Assembly: GCF_003991565.1 (NCBI RefSeq)
Contig: NZ_CP032819.1
Location: 4,774,001-4,838,000 of the forward strand
Reading direction: 5' to 3'
Length of the DNA: 64,000 nucleotides
Source: Butyricimonas faecalis
Lineage (GTDB): Bacteria > Bacteroidota > Bacteroidia > Bacteroidales > Marinifilaceae
The notes beneath the pieces are model-generated. The model did not search any database. It saw only the letters and a program-made list of their open reading frames with translations, and was not told the DNA's origin. Shown in pieces: positions 1 through 9,155 of the stretch (positions are counted from its first letter, which is position 1; each line of letters opens with the position of its first letter). Both the position numbers and the translations under genes were made by a program.

Positions 1-219
1 TTCTTTCGAGATAATAAGGTTATGTGCATGAGGAAGGGTGTCATTTCTTCCCAAAAGACAGCTTTTACGTGCTGTACCTGTTTAAGGATGGGACGTGGAG
101 CGCATGGACAAAATGTTAGGCCTGTTTCAACAGGTTAGTGCGCGAAGCGTATCCAAATCATTCGTGATAGCTATTATTATAAACCCATCGCGAGGATTCA
201 GATTTCACAAATTATATAT
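1..219 (+). promoter_or_regulatory. Leader region of the polysaccharide locus
   Basis: No convincing gene is present. A 63-codon open frame from position 95 has no recognisable features and overlaps the next gene. The stretch probably holds the untranslated leader on which UpxY-type antiterminators act. A compact hairpin is visible at 121-134 (CCTGTT, loop TC, AACAGG). I see no invertible-promoter repeats, but the window begins too close to exclude them upstream. Confidence 0.35.
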
Positions 220-744
220 ATGTCAGAGGGTACGAGAGTATTGCATTGGTATGCGGCGTACACTAGAATCAATCAGGAATTAACGGTTAAAAAAAGGCTG
301 GATGGCTTGAAGATAGAGAATTATCTGGCCATGCGTGAGGAGGTGCGTGAAACTTCTTCCGGGAGGAAAAACATGCGAGTAATCTTGATCCCTCATTTGA
401 TTTTTATACGGACGGATCAAATAACAGCTTTCTCGTTACTGAATGAACATGGTTTGAATGTCGTTTACCTGAAAGATTTAGAAACTCGTCATTTGCTGAT
501 AGTTCCCGATAAGCAAATGCGTGATTTCATGTTCTTGCTTGACTTTTCAGATTCCACCGTGGAGGTGATTAATGAAGAGTTAAAGCGGGGAGATCGAGTT
601 CGAGTAATTAAAGGTCCATTGATCGGGCTTGAGGGAGAATTGCTTCGTATAAAGGGGCATAAACGCGTAATAGTACGTCTGGAAGGGGTTGTTTCTGTGG
701 CAACGTCTTACATTCCGGGATCATTCCTAGAAAAAATTAATTAG
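220..744 (+). CDS. UpxY-family NusG-like transcription antiterminator
   Basis: This 174-residue protein is a specialised NusG paralogue of the kind that heads Bacteroidales capsule operons and lets RNA polymerase read through the long locus. The N-terminal NGN domain begins with HWYAAYTRINQE near residue 10 and contains the LIPHLIFIRT strand, as in RfaH and UpxY. A C-terminal KOW domain follows at about residues 125-155 (GDRVRVIKGPLIGLEGEL). The length matches UpxY proteins. It is the first gene of the locus and is followed within 12 bases by an unknown gene in the position usually held by upxZ. Family role is established; action on this particular leader is inferred. Confidence 0.9.
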   Translation: MSEGTRVLHWYAAYTRINQELTVKKRLDGLKIENYLAMREEVRETSSGRKNMRVILIPHLIFIRTDQITAFSLLNEHGLNVVYLKDLETRHLLIVPDKQMRDFMFLLDFSDSTVEVINEELKRGDRVRVIKGPLIGLEGELLRIKGHKRVIVRLEGVVSVATSYIPGSFLEKIN

Positions 745-755
745 AGATAGTGGCG

Positions 756-1454
756 ATGAATCTTAATGATTTGTACAAGAAAGTATCGGCCATCCCGATC
801 GGGGATTTTCCCCCGTCCGCGTTGTCCGGTTTACTACACGGGTATATCTCAGTTTATTCTATCGTGCGAGTAAACCCGTGGTTGGAAGAAGTGTATGGTA
901 GCCAGTGGAATATCCATGAACGGATACGGGAAATAGCGGGAGAATTAGCCGATTTGATAAAAGATCCATCTGTGACATTGGAAGATCGGGTGGGATATGT
1001 AGCCGATCTGATGGAAGCCTATTTGACCTATTCCGATATGGATTTTTTGGACATCGCGTTGGATGCGGCTTACGAGATTATATCCCCAAAGGGGGATGGA
1101 GAGATCGTGTTGTCTTGTCGGGTTCCGGAGATGTGTAGGTTGCTGTGTAGTTGTTATTATTTCACGGGGGAGGAGAGGTGCATGGGATTGGCAAAGGAGA
1201 TCGTGATGGGGTTGGAGTATCGTGCTGAGTTGAAGCTTGATGATTTGGAGAAAAAGAATGTATGGAGGTGGTATCGGGCTGTGGAATTTTATGAGAATAC
1301 AATTGGAGGTAAAGGGAAGAATAACCGCTTAGGATGTATAAATTTTTTGGGGGACAACCTTTTAGCGGGAGTAACAACAAAAGAGCAAAATATGAATGTC
1401 ATTTCCTTGTGCTTTGATTGGTTAGCAACGAAAGAATATATTAATTTAAAATAA
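756..1454 (+). CDS. Unknown protein in the UpxZ position
   Basis: This 232-residue protein is not one I recognise. It appears largely helical, soluble and without a signal peptide, with acidic helices such as LADLIKDPSVTLEDRVGYV and a cysteine-rich middle (CRVPEMCRLLCSCYY). It lies between the UpxY-like antiterminator and wecC. In Bacteroides fragilis that slot belongs to UpxZ, a trans-inhibitor of competing UpxY proteins, but this protein is longer and I see no clear sequence match. A GTG two codons upstream (750) is an alternative start; I chose the ATG. The role is inferred from position only. Confidence 0.6.
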   Translation: MNLNDLYKKVSAIPIGDFPPSALSGLLHGYISVYSIVRVNPWLEEVYGSQWNIHERIREIAGELADLIKDPSVTLEDRVGYVADLMEAYLTYSDMDFLDIALDAAYEIISPKGDGEIVLSCRVPEMCRLLCSCYYFTGEERCMGLAKEIVMGLEYRAELKLDDLEKKNVWRWYRAVEFYENTIGGKGKNNRLGCINFLGDNLLAGVTTKEQNMNVISLCFDWLATKEYINLK

Positions 1455-1457
1455 TTT

Positions 1458-2663
1458 ATGAAAGCTTGTTTTATGGGGCTAGGCTATATCGGTCTGCCGA
1501 CTGCCATTATTGCCGCGAAACACGGGATAGAAGTTACCGGGGTTGATATAAACCCGAGCGTGGTAGAATTGACAAACCGGGGGAAATTGCATATCGTGGA
1601 GCCGGGAATGGAAGAGTACTTGCAAGAGGTGGTAAAAAATGGACAATTGAAGGCTTCCCTGAAGCCGGAGGTTTGCGAGGCTTATTTCATGGTTGTCCCG
1701 ACCCCTTTTAAAGGGAATCACGAACCCGATATTTCTTACGTGGAAGCGGCCACCCGTTCCGTGTTGCCCTTGTTGAAAGCGGGAGACCTGTACGTGATAG
1801 AATCCACCTCGCCGATTGGAACAACGGAGAAAATGCGGGATTTGATTTACGGAGAACGTCCGGAATTGAGAGATAAAATATATATCGCTTATTGCCCGGA
1901 ACGCGTGTTACCGGGAAACGTGATCTATGAGCTCGTGCATAATGACCGGGTGATCGGGGGGATGGATGAAAAGTCGACGGACAAGGCCATCGAGTTCTAC
2001 TCCCGATTTGTTCAAGGGACGTTACACCGGACGCACGCACGCACGGCAGAAATGTGTAAATTGACGGAAAACTCTTCGAGAGACGTGCAGATCGCGTTCG
2101 CGAACGAGCTATCCTTGATTTGTGACAAGGCGGGGATTAACGTGTGGGAATTGATTAGCCTGGCCAATAAACATCCCCGGGTGAATATCCTTCAACCCGG
2201 TTGTGGCGTGGGAGGTCACTGTATAGCGGTTGATCCCTATTTTATCACGGCGGATTTTCCGATGGAGTCCAAGATCATCGCTGACGCCCGGGAGATCAAC
2301 AATTACAAGGCGTTCTGGTGCGCGGAGAAAGTGCAGAACGAGATGTTGAAATTTGAATTACAACATCATCGCAAGCCCGTGATCGCCATGATGGGACTGG
2401 CCTTTAAACCGAATATCGATGATTTGCGGGAGTCCCCGGCAAAGTATATCACGACCAAGGTCATGCAATCTTGTGGCAACGCGGATATTCTTGTCGTCGA
2501 GCCTAACGTGCAAGAACATAAAGTGTTTAAATTAACGGGTTACCGGGAAGCTTACGAGCGGGCGGATATCGTGGTGATGCTGGTGGCTCATGATGAATTC
2601 AAGACCTTGCCGTGGACGGACCGGAAGGTGATCCTTGATTTTTGTGGTATTTACAAGAAATAA
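1458..2663 (+). CDS. wecC: UDP-N-acetyl-D-mannosamine dehydrogenase
   Basis: Oxidises UDP-ManNAc to UDP-ManNAcA with two NAD+, supplying an acidic sugar for surface polysaccharide. The 401-residue length is typical. The N-terminal Rossmann motif GLGYIGLP occupies residues 7-14. The middle domain carries KLTENSSRDVQIAFANELS. The catalytic cysteine is C255 in the motif PGCGVGGHCIAVDP. The C-terminal UDP-binding domain contains GLAFKPNIDDLRESP. It starts 3 bases after the preceding gene and is followed 6 bases later by wecB, its pathway partner. The WecC subgroup is favoured over UDP-glucose dehydrogenase because of the neighbouring epimerase. Confidence 0.93.
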   Translation: MKACFMGLGYIGLPTAIIAAKHGIEVTGVDINPSVVELTNRGKLHIVEPGMEEYLQEVVKNGQLKASLKPEVCEAYFMVVPTPFKGNHEPDISYVEAATRSVLPLLKAGDLYVIESTSPIGTTEKMRDLIYGERPELRDKIYIAYCPERVLPGNVIYELVHNDRVIGGMDEKSTDKAIEFYSRFVQGTLHRTHARTAEMCKLTENSSRDVQIAFANELSLICDKAGINVWELISLANKHPRVNILQPGCGVGGHCIAVDPYFITADFPMESKIIADAREINNYKAFWCAEKVQNEMLKFELQHHRKPVIAMMGLAFKPNIDDLRESPAKYITTKVMQSCGNADILVVEPNVQEHKVFKLTGYREAYERADIVVMLVAHDEFKTLPWTDRKVILDFCGIYKK

Positions 2664-2669
2664 ATTGTT

Positions 2670-3823
2670 TTGATGAAAAAAGTAATGCTAGTTTTTGGAA
2701 CCCGTCCGGAAGCGATAAAAATGGCTCCCCTGGTGAAGGAGTTTCAAAAGTACCCCGAACAATTCCAGACCATCGTTTGTGTGACCGGGCAGCACCGGGA
2801 GATGCTGGATCAAGTGCTTCGTATATTCGATATCGAGCCCGATTACGACTTGAATATCATGAAGCAAGGGCAGGACCTGTACGACGTGACCACGCGGGTT
2901 TTAACCGGAACGCGTGACGTGTTGAAGGAGGTGAAACCCGATCTGGTTCTGGTACATGGCGATACAACGACTTCAATGGCAGCAGCCCTGGCGGCCTTTT
3001 ACCAGCAAATCCCGGTAGGACACGTGGAGGCCGGTTTGCGAACGCGTAATATTTACAGTCCCTGGCCTGAAGAGATGAATCGTCAGGTAACGGGGCGTAT
3101 CGCGACGTATCATTTCGCCCCGACACCTTTAAGTCGTCAAAATTTGCTGGATGAGGGCGTGCGTGATGAAAAGATTATTGTAACGGGCAACACGGTTATC
3201 GATGCCCTTTACATGGTGGTTGACCGGATAAAGAACGATAAAACGTTGGATTTTGCCCTGAACCGTTCCCTGGTAAAGGCGGGGTATGACGTGGGGCGTT
3301 TGGATGGCGGCAAGAAACTGGTGTTGATAACCGGGCATAGGCGGGAAAATTTCGGGGATGGATTCATTAACATGTGTCAAGCGATAAAGACCTTGTCCGG
3401 GAAATACCCGGGGTGGATTTCGTTTACCCGATGCACTTGAACCCGAACGTGCGAAAGCCTATACACGAGGTGTTCGGTGAAGATTTGTCGGGGTTGAAAA
3501 ATATGTTTTTCATCGAGCCGTTGGAATACCTGTCTTTTGTTTACCTGATGGAGAAGTCTACGATCGTGTTAACTGATAGCGGTGGAATACAAGAAGAAGC
3601 CCCGGGATTGGGGAAACCTGTATTGGTGATGCGTGACACGACGGAGCGTCCGGAAGCATTGGGGGCAGGGACGGTGAAATTGGTGGGTACGGATTTTGAC
3701 AGGATTGTGGGGGAGGTTTCTCGTTTGTTAGATGATCCAGATTACTATGGGATGATGAGTGAAGCGGTGAATCCTTATGGGAATGGGAAGGCGTGTGGGA
3801 GGATTTTAAATTATCTGAGATAA
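2670..3823 (+). pseudogene. wecB: UDP-GlcNAc 2-epimerase, frameshifted
   Basis: This gene would interconvert UDP-GlcNAc and UDP-ManNAc, feeding WecC. The first frame (2670-3440) encodes the N-terminal domain with [29 protein letters not shown] and [10 protein letters not shown]. The C-terminal domain with [30 protein letters not shown] and [10 protein letters not shown] continues in another frame up to 3823. The two parts join without gap or overlap if one G is added to the G4 run at 3410-3413, which restores Y-P-G-V-D-F. The repaired product would be 384 residues, the normal length. As written, translation ends early at 3440 and the substrate site is incomplete. It could be a real mutation or a sequencing error. 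Confidence 0.9.
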
Positions 3824-3826
3824 AAT

Positions 3827-3857
3827 ATTGAATATTCAATTATTATCCCTATTTTTG
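3827..3857 (+). promoter_or_regulatory. Promoter and possible operator of the Panacea module
   Basis: A Bacteroidota-type -7 element TATTTTTG lies at 3850-3857, 24 bases before the ATG of the Panacea gene. A -33-like ATTG at 3827-3830 has the normal 19-base spacing. The perfect 14-base palindrome ATTGAATATTCAAT (3827-3840) covers the -33 box and part of the spacer, where an autorepressor would be expected to bind. Regulation is inferred. Confidence 0.5.
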
Positions 3858-3880
3858 AAATAATATTTAATAAATAATCC

Positions 3881-4429
3881 ATGAATAATGTTCAAATGGT
3901 AAATATAGAGGATTTCACCAAATATATAGGGTTATCTTTGCATTCTAAAGGATTTTCCGTAAGTCCGCTTAAATTGCAAAAGCTTCTATATTATACACAA
4001 GCATGGCACATGGTGTTCTTTGGAAGAGAAAACACATTATTTGTTAATGTCCCTCAAGCATGGGTGAATGGTCCTGTTTATCCAGTGATTTATGATGCGT
4101 ATAAGGACAAAGTGTCTGGCATGTGTGAACATTTGAATATATCTGATTTTGAAGAGAAGGATGTTTGTGTCGGTTTTAAAGTTGCATCTGAGAAATTGGG
4201 TTTGACGGAACAACAAATTAATTTGATAGAATCCGTTATAAACTTGTATGGTTCAAAAACTCAGAATCAATTAATTCTTTTTACTCATTCTGAGCAACCT
4301 TGGGCAGAAAAACGGGAAGGATTTCGGCCTTATGAGAAATCTACGATTGAACTTTCTTTGGATACGATGTATTCGTATTACAAAGAGAGGCATGACAGAA
4401 ATCGTAAACAGAAAAATGATGGGAATTGA
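3881..4429 (+). CDS. Panacea-domain (DUF4065) antitoxin-like protein
   Basis: This 182-residue protein has the Panacea/SocA-like domain over most of its length: SPLKLQKLLYYTQAWHM near residue 27, then WVNGPVYPVIYDAYK, and a helical part with LTEQQINLIESVINLYG. The domain is known as an antitoxin scaffold that neutralises diverse toxins and is also found in phage GepA proteins. It has its own promoter-like element and overlaps by 38 bases the start of a downstream frame that looks like a broken toxin gene. It is an insertion among capsule genes and is probably unrelated to polysaccharide synthesis. Confidence 0.85.
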   Translation: MNNVQMVNIEDFTKYIGLSLHSKGFSVSPLKLQKLLYYTQAWHMVFFGRENTLFVNVPQAWVNGPVYPVIYDAYKDKVSGMCEHLNISDFEEKDVCVGFKVASEKLGLTEQQINLIESVINLYGSKTQNQLILFTHSEQPWAEKREGFRPYEKSTIELSLDTMYSYYKERHDRNRKQKNDGN

Positions 4430-4915
4430 TCTTTCAGAGGAGGATTTGTACGATAATTAGATTATAAAATATCTAATGAAGATTTATGTATTTCTCAGAA
4501 TGTACCTATTGTCGTGAGTTATGATTTGGTCGATCTTGATAAGACTCCATATCATTTTTTGCAAGAATTTACCCTTCGGGACACGCAGTCGTATTTTCGT
4601 TTGATGCAAAATATATCTGTTTCTACTATAAATGACTTTTTGGATAATAGAGAAAGAAAATTGCATTTTTTCCGTACAGATATTAGGGGAAATTTGAAAA
4701 AGGAGTTATCTAAGATATCGCCTAAAGCGATTGAGGTAAATCCATTAATTTTTCATTTTGCGCTTTACACGGATGAGAAAGTTGTTGCGAACAGAAATAA
4801 AAATACTCGTGCCCCGAGAATCTATTTTATGTTAGGAAAAAATGGTGTGATTTATATTCTGTTTTTTGATCCTTATCATGAGATTAATCCGATACAGGGA
4901 ATCAATCACAAATGA
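4392..4915 (+). pseudogene. Putative Panacea-linked toxin, frameshifted
   Basis: A frame opens at ATG 4392 inside the end of the Panacea gene (MTEIVNRKMMGIDLSEEDL) and stops at 4458. A second frame carries on directly from there to 4915 (YKISNEDLCISQNVPIVVS onward). Adding one T at 4457-4458 fuses them into one 174-residue protein ending in the conserved-looking RAPRIYFMLGKNGVIYILFF plus DPYHEINP. I do not know the toxic activity. As written only a GTG start at 4514 could give the 133-residue C-terminal part. Loss of the toxin while the antitoxin stays intact is the usual order of decay, so the frameshift may be real. Confidence 0.6.
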
Positions 4916-5141
4916 CGTTAATATAATTTAGCTGAATGGTTGGTTTGACTTGTTGTGGTATAATGTAAGGTCATCTAGTACTTCAGTAGTGATGACGGGG
5001 GAAAACGTTATTTTTCTACTGCATCGTGATCACGTTGTTGATGAGAAAATATTTGCTTGGTTTTCTTGGGGGACTTCTCCGAGGATTTTTTTAACATTGG
5101 TCTTATATGATGAAGTTTTCTTCAGAAATAATAAAAATTTA

Positions 5142-6488
5142 ATGAATAGACGAAAAGTAATAGATTGTTTACCTTCTTTTCTTCGCAAACTATATGATAG
5201 GATACTCTTGTCTGATATAGGAAGTCGTATGGCTCGTGGTGCTTTTTGGACTTTTTGTGGCACTGTCTTGGGAAAATTCTTTGTATTAATAGCAGGTATT
5301 GTAGTTGCTAATATTTTAGGTAAGGAACAATATGGAGAATTAGGTTTAGTTCGTTCTACTATTAATATGTTTGTCATATTTGGTGCGGCGGGTTTGGGGA
5401 TTACGGCAACGAAATATATTGCAGAATTTAGGAATACTGATAAGAAAAAGGTTGCTTCAATATACATACTTACCAATGGTTTTGCTTTAGTAACTGGATT
5501 CTTGGCTATGTTGGGAGTATTATTAGCTGCTCCATATTTGGCAAATAAAACATTAAATGCTCCTCATTTAGTAGAGGAGATTCGTTTTGGAGCGGTATTA
5601 CTATTTATTTCAGTAGTAAATAGTGCACAATTAGGAACATTATCTGGATTTGAAGATTTTCGTTCGTCTGCTCTTACTACTTTTTTTTCGTCCATGGCAG
5701 AATTTATTTTTATGATAGTTGGAGCATATTTTTACGGCGTTATGGGGGCTTTGTTGGGATATGGAGTAGGATATGTTGTGGTGACGGCATTATATTTTGT
5801 TTTTATTCGAAGAAATATGCTTCATTATGGAATATGTATGGATTACAGAGCAGTTCGAGCAAAGGATATTACTGTATTATATAATTTTAGTATTCCCGCT
5901 GCTTTTTCTTCATTATTAGTTGGTCCTGTATTTTGGATTGTGCGTACAATGCTAGCAAATACTTCAGATGGTTATGGTGAGTTAGGAATATACGAGGCTG
6001 CAGATCAATGGAAAGTAGTAATTTTGTTTGTACCATCTGCTATTAGTGGAATATTATTACCTATATTGACTAATACATTGAGTGAGGGTAATAATAAATC
6101 GTATTGGAAAGTATTGAAATACAATATTTACTTGAATGCTGGCTTAACTTTTGTTTTGGCATTGATTGTTTCGTTGTGTGCCTCATTTATTATGCAAATG
6201 TATGGCGAAGGATTTGACGATGTTTGGACGTTAATAATTATTTCTTTTTCTACGATATTTACATCAGTAGCTTCTGTTGTAGGAATTGTTATTGCAAGTT
6301 ACGGAAAGATGTGGATAGGATTTGGATTTAATTTGTTGTGGGCGGTGTTATTTATTTTATTTGCGGATATATTGTTGTCTTATGGATTTGGTGCAATAGG
6401 AGTTGCATGGGCTTTGTTATTTGCATATATGTTACATTGTGCATTTATGATAGTATATTTATTAATTAAAATGAAATATGATTCCTAA
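5142..6488 (+). CDS. wzx: Wzx-type polysaccharide flippase
   Basis: An integral membrane protein of 448 residues that should flip lipid-linked repeat units across the inner membrane. It has about 12-14 hydrophobic segments and the family-typical N-terminal pattern GAFWTFCGTVLGKFFVLIA and VANILGKEQYGELGLVRST. I start at ATG 5142. An in-frame start at 4950 would add 64 polar residues unlike any flippase N-terminus. The last 11 bases overlap the next gene, implying translational coupling. Base composition is much more AT-rich than wecC, as is common for the strain-variable core of such loci. Confidence 0.88.
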   Translation: MNRRKVIDCLPSFLRKLYDRILLSDIGSRMARGAFWTFCGTVLGKFFVLIAGIVVANILGKEQYGELGLVRSTINMFVIFGAAGLGITATKYIAEFRNTDKKKVASIYILTNGFALVTGFLAMLGVLLAAPYLANKTLNAPHLVEEIRFGAVLLFISVVNSAQLGTLSGFEDFRSSALTTFFSSMAEFIFMIVGAYFYGVMGALLGYGVGYVVVTALYFVFIRRNMLHYGICMDYRAVRAKDITVLYNFSIPAAFSSLLVGPVFWIVRTMLANTSDGYGELGIYEAADQWKVVILFVPSAISGILLPILTNTLSEGNNKSYWKVLKYNIYLNAGLTFVLALIVSLCASFIMQMYGEGFDDVWTLIIISFSTIFTSVASVVGIVIASYGKMWIGFGFNLLWAVLFILFADILLSYGFGAIGVAWALLFAYMLHCAFMIVYLLIKMKYDS

Positions 6489-7188
6489 AGTTATTCATTA
6501 TTGTTGGTTTGGTAAAGGTAAAATGCCTGACTTGGCATTAAAGTGTTTAGAGTCTTGGAAAAAGTATTGTCCAGATTATGTTATCAAAGAATGGAATGAA
6601 GATAATTTTGACTTGGATTTATATCCATATGCAAGAGAAGCATATGATAACAGAAAGTTTGCTTTTGTAACAGACGTGGTACGTTTGTATGCGTTATATC
6701 ATGAAGGTGGAATTTATATGGATACAGATGTTGAATTAGTTAATTCCATTGATAAGTTTTTGCATCATACAGCATTTTCTGGATTTGAAAGTGAAAAAAA
6801 TGTTCCTACTGGGATAATGGCTAGTGTAAAAGGTGGAACTTGGGTACAAGAAAATTTAGATGTTTATACCAATCGGAAATTTGTAAATTCTGATGGAACA
6901 TTAGACTTAACAACGAATGTGTATTTAATTACAAATTACATGTTAATTCATGGTTTAATTCCTAATAATACTTATCAAGATTTTCCTAATCTTATAACAA
7001 TATATCCGAAAGAATTTTTTTGTCCTAAATCTACTCGAGGAGAAAAGGAGTATTTTACAAAGAATACATGTGCTATACATCATTTTGCTGGGAGTTGGTT
7101 AAGTCATTCGGAACAGCGTAAGCGTAGGATTAAAAAGTTGATACCCGTGCAGATACTTAAGTGTTTACATATATTATCCCGTAGATAA
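6478..7188 (+). CDS. GT32-type glycosyltransferase with DxD motif
   Basis: A 236-residue cytoplasmic glycosyltransferase of the Gly_transf_sug / capsular polysaccharide synthesis family. It opens with MIPKVIHYCWFGKGKMPD, typical of OCH1-like GT32 enzymes. The metal and nucleotide-sugar binding DxD is D82-T-D84 in GGIYMDTDVE. A second family block is TGIMASVKGG. It begins inside the last codons of the flippase gene. It should add one sugar of the repeat unit; the donor and acceptor cannot be told from the sequence. Confidence 0.88.
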   Translation: MIPKVIHYCWFGKGKMPDLALKCLESWKKYCPDYVIKEWNEDNFDLDLYPYAREAYDNRKFAFVTDVVRLYALYHEGGIYMDTDVELVNSIDKFLHHTAFSGFESEKNVPTGIMASVKGGTWVQENLDVYTNRKFVNSDGTLDLTTNVYLITNYMLIHGLIPNNTYQDFPNLITIYPKEFFCPKSTRGEKEYFTKNTCAIHHFAGSWLSHSEQRKRRIKKLIPVQILKCLHILSRR

Positions 7189-7199
7189 GCTATCTGTAT

Positions 7200-8534
7200 A
7201 TGAGAATCTTTTTATTTATTAGTATATTATTAATTTCAGGATTAGCATTTTATACTAACACTATAGATATAATCTTTCCGTGGGGATTCTTTTTATTTAT
7301 TTTAAGAGTAGTTTATCGTAATCAATTAGATTATAGAAAAGTAGCATTTGTATCTTATTTGTATCTTTCGATAATGGGAGTGTTAGCATATGTGTCATAT
7401 ATTTTATTTGCTAGTTTGAGTTTTGCCCCATTTGTAGATGATGGATATTATTATTATAACATTCAGACGATTTGGAGTGGAAATATTAATAACGATATTA
7501 ATTATACTCTGTATGAATTTGTTGTAGCTATTGTTTATGCACCATTATTACTTGTTTTTAAAAATATAGAACATTATATGTTATTACCTTTTAATTGGTT
7601 TTTAGGAACTATTTTTGTAACAGAATCTATTCGATTTGCTTGGAAAATTGTTCCTATTAAAAATTCAAAAAAGGTATTTTGTTCTTTTTTTATACTATTG
7701 AATTATTCGTGTGTTGATGCTTTTGTTCATCTGTATAGGGATTCGTTGATGTTAATATTTTATGTGATTTCATTATCTTTTATTTTGAAAAAGCAATATG
7801 TCAAAGGTATCATGGCTTCGTTATTAACCTCACTTGTGAGAGGTGCGAATGGAATGTTGGCATTATTATATTTATTGTTTAATATGATTCCATTTTTTTT
7901 TTCAAATAGAAGACGTATGATAATATTAGTTTGTGGAACGTTACTATTGTTTCCATATGTAATTAATAGAATTGATTATAATAAATTGGGACGAATATCT
8001 AGTAATGATCAATCTTCAGTTACAATTAAAAGTAGAATAGAGAATATGAAAAATGGAGAAGGGGCTGGTGGTGTTTTAAATTTATTGAGAAGTTCAAATC
8101 CTGTTATGAATTTTGTAGCATTGCCTGTGTATATGATATCTCCATTGAAAGTTCGTAATGCTATTAATATTTCCGAATATAAAACTTATAATCAGAATGT
8201 AAAAACAATTTTTAGATTGAAAATAGAGAGTTTATGGGAATTTATACATGTTATTTTTTATTCGTGTTTTTCTGTAAGTTTATTTTGTGGCATTTATTAT
8301 TGGTTAAAAAATTCCGATAAGAACACTTTGATGCTATTTTTTTTATTTTTCATTTCATTAGCTTTGATTACATTTATTTCGATGCAAACAAGACATAAGA
8401 TTATTTTCATTATGTTTTTTCCTGTGTTGTATAATTATTTTTATAAATATAAAAGTTTGCGATCTGTTTTTTTGTCGAAAATAATGTCATATGTGTTTAT
8501 TGTATTATTGTTGGTTTATAATATATTAATGTGA
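7200..8534 (+). CDS. Putative Wzy-type O-antigen/capsule polymerase
   Basis: A very hydrophobic 444-residue protein with about 11-12 predicted membrane segments and two larger loops. One loop includes DDGYYYYNIQTIWSGN near residue 80, and the other lies around residues 255-300. Wzy proteins are poorly conserved, so the call rests on size, topology, a YRDSLMLIFYVISL segment similar in style to EpsG/Wzy polymerases, and position between the flippase and transferases. It would join repeat units on the periplasmic side. A GT-C type membrane transferase is the main alternative. Confidence 0.6.
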   Translation: MRIFLFISILLISGLAFYTNTIDIIFPWGFFLFILRVVYRNQLDYRKVAFVSYLYLSIMGVLAYVSYILFASLSFAPFVDDGYYYYNIQTIWSGNINNDINYTLYEFVVAIVYAPLLLVFKNIEHYMLLPFNWFLGTIFVTESIRFAWKIVPIKNSKKVFCSFFILLNYSCVDAFVHLYRDSLMLIFYVISLSFILKKQYVKGIMASLLTSLVRGANGMLALLYLLFNMIPFFFSNRRRMIILVCGTLLLFPYVINRIDYNKLGRISSNDQSSVTIKSRIENMKNGEGAGGVLNLLRSSNPVMNFVALPVYMISPLKVRNAINISEYKTYNQNVKTIFRLKIESLWEFIHVIFYSCFSVSLFCGIYYWLKNSDKNTLMLFFLFFISLALITFISMQTRHKIIFIMFFPVLYNYFYKYKSLRSVFLSKIMSYVFIVLLLVYNILM

Positions 8535-8633
8535 GGTAAAAGAATGAACAAGAAATTTTATTGATTTATGATGTGAGGATATTTTTTATAATTTAATATT
8601 TGTTTTTTTAGTACGTCTTTAAATTTGAATATA

Positions 8634-9155
8634 ATGATAAATAGATTGTTGTCATTGTTGTATTTGTTGTTTTGTAAAGTATTATTTTGTATTAATCATA
8701 GGTGGTATATGAAAATGTATATACCATATCTTAAATGGAGGGGAACACGTATACATGGAACTCCAAGATATATAGGAGTACATGTTAAGTTTGACAATTA
8801 TCATTTGATTGAAATTGGTAACAATACTACAATTTCTGATGATTGTCATTTATTGACACATGATTATAGTATTACTAATGTAATGCGTGCTATTGGTATA
8901 GAATTTTCTAAAGATATTGCTTTGGTTAGGGATATTAGAATTGGAAACAATGTTTTTATAGGAAAGAAGTCTATAATTATGCCAAATGCAAGAATAGGTA
9001 ATAATTGCATAATTGGAGCAGGATCTGTAATAAGAGGTATTGTGCCAGATAATACTGTTTTTGGGGGAAATCCGGCACAGTGTTTTAGTTCTGTTGAAGA
9101 GCTTGCAAAAAAATGGATGATATATATTGAAAATAATCAAATTCGAAAAGACTAA
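8634..9155 (+). CDS. Hexapeptide-repeat acyltransferase
   Basis: A 173-residue O- or N-acyltransferase of the left-handed beta-helix class (WbbJ/Maa-like), likely acetylating a capsule sugar with acetyl-CoA. The hexapeptide ladder is clear: LIEIGNNTTISDDCHL, then IRIGNNVFIGKKSIIMP, ARIGNNCIIGAGSVI and the closing VFGGNPAQ. The histidine in LLTHDYS is at the usual catalytic place. The N-terminal 25 residues are hydrophobic. I prefer ATG 8634 to a TTG at 8625. The stop codon overlaps the next ATG in TAATG. Confidence 0.87.
   Translation: MINRLLSLLYLLFCKVLFCINHRWYMKMYIPYLKWRGTRIHGTPRYIGVHVKFDNYHLIEIGNNTTISDDCHLLTHDYSITNVMRAIGIEFSKDIALVRDIRIGNNVFIGKKSIIMPNARIGNNCIIGAGSVIRGIVPDNTVFGGNPAQCFSSVEELAKKWMIYIENNQIRKD

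Noticed and set aside
95..283. 63-codon frame before upxY
   Set aside because: It overlaps the start of upxY, has no family features and lies in the expected leader.
4950..5141. N-terminal extension of the flippase gene
   Set aside because: The extra 64 residues are polar and unlike flippase N-termini; ATG 5142 gives the expected length and topology.
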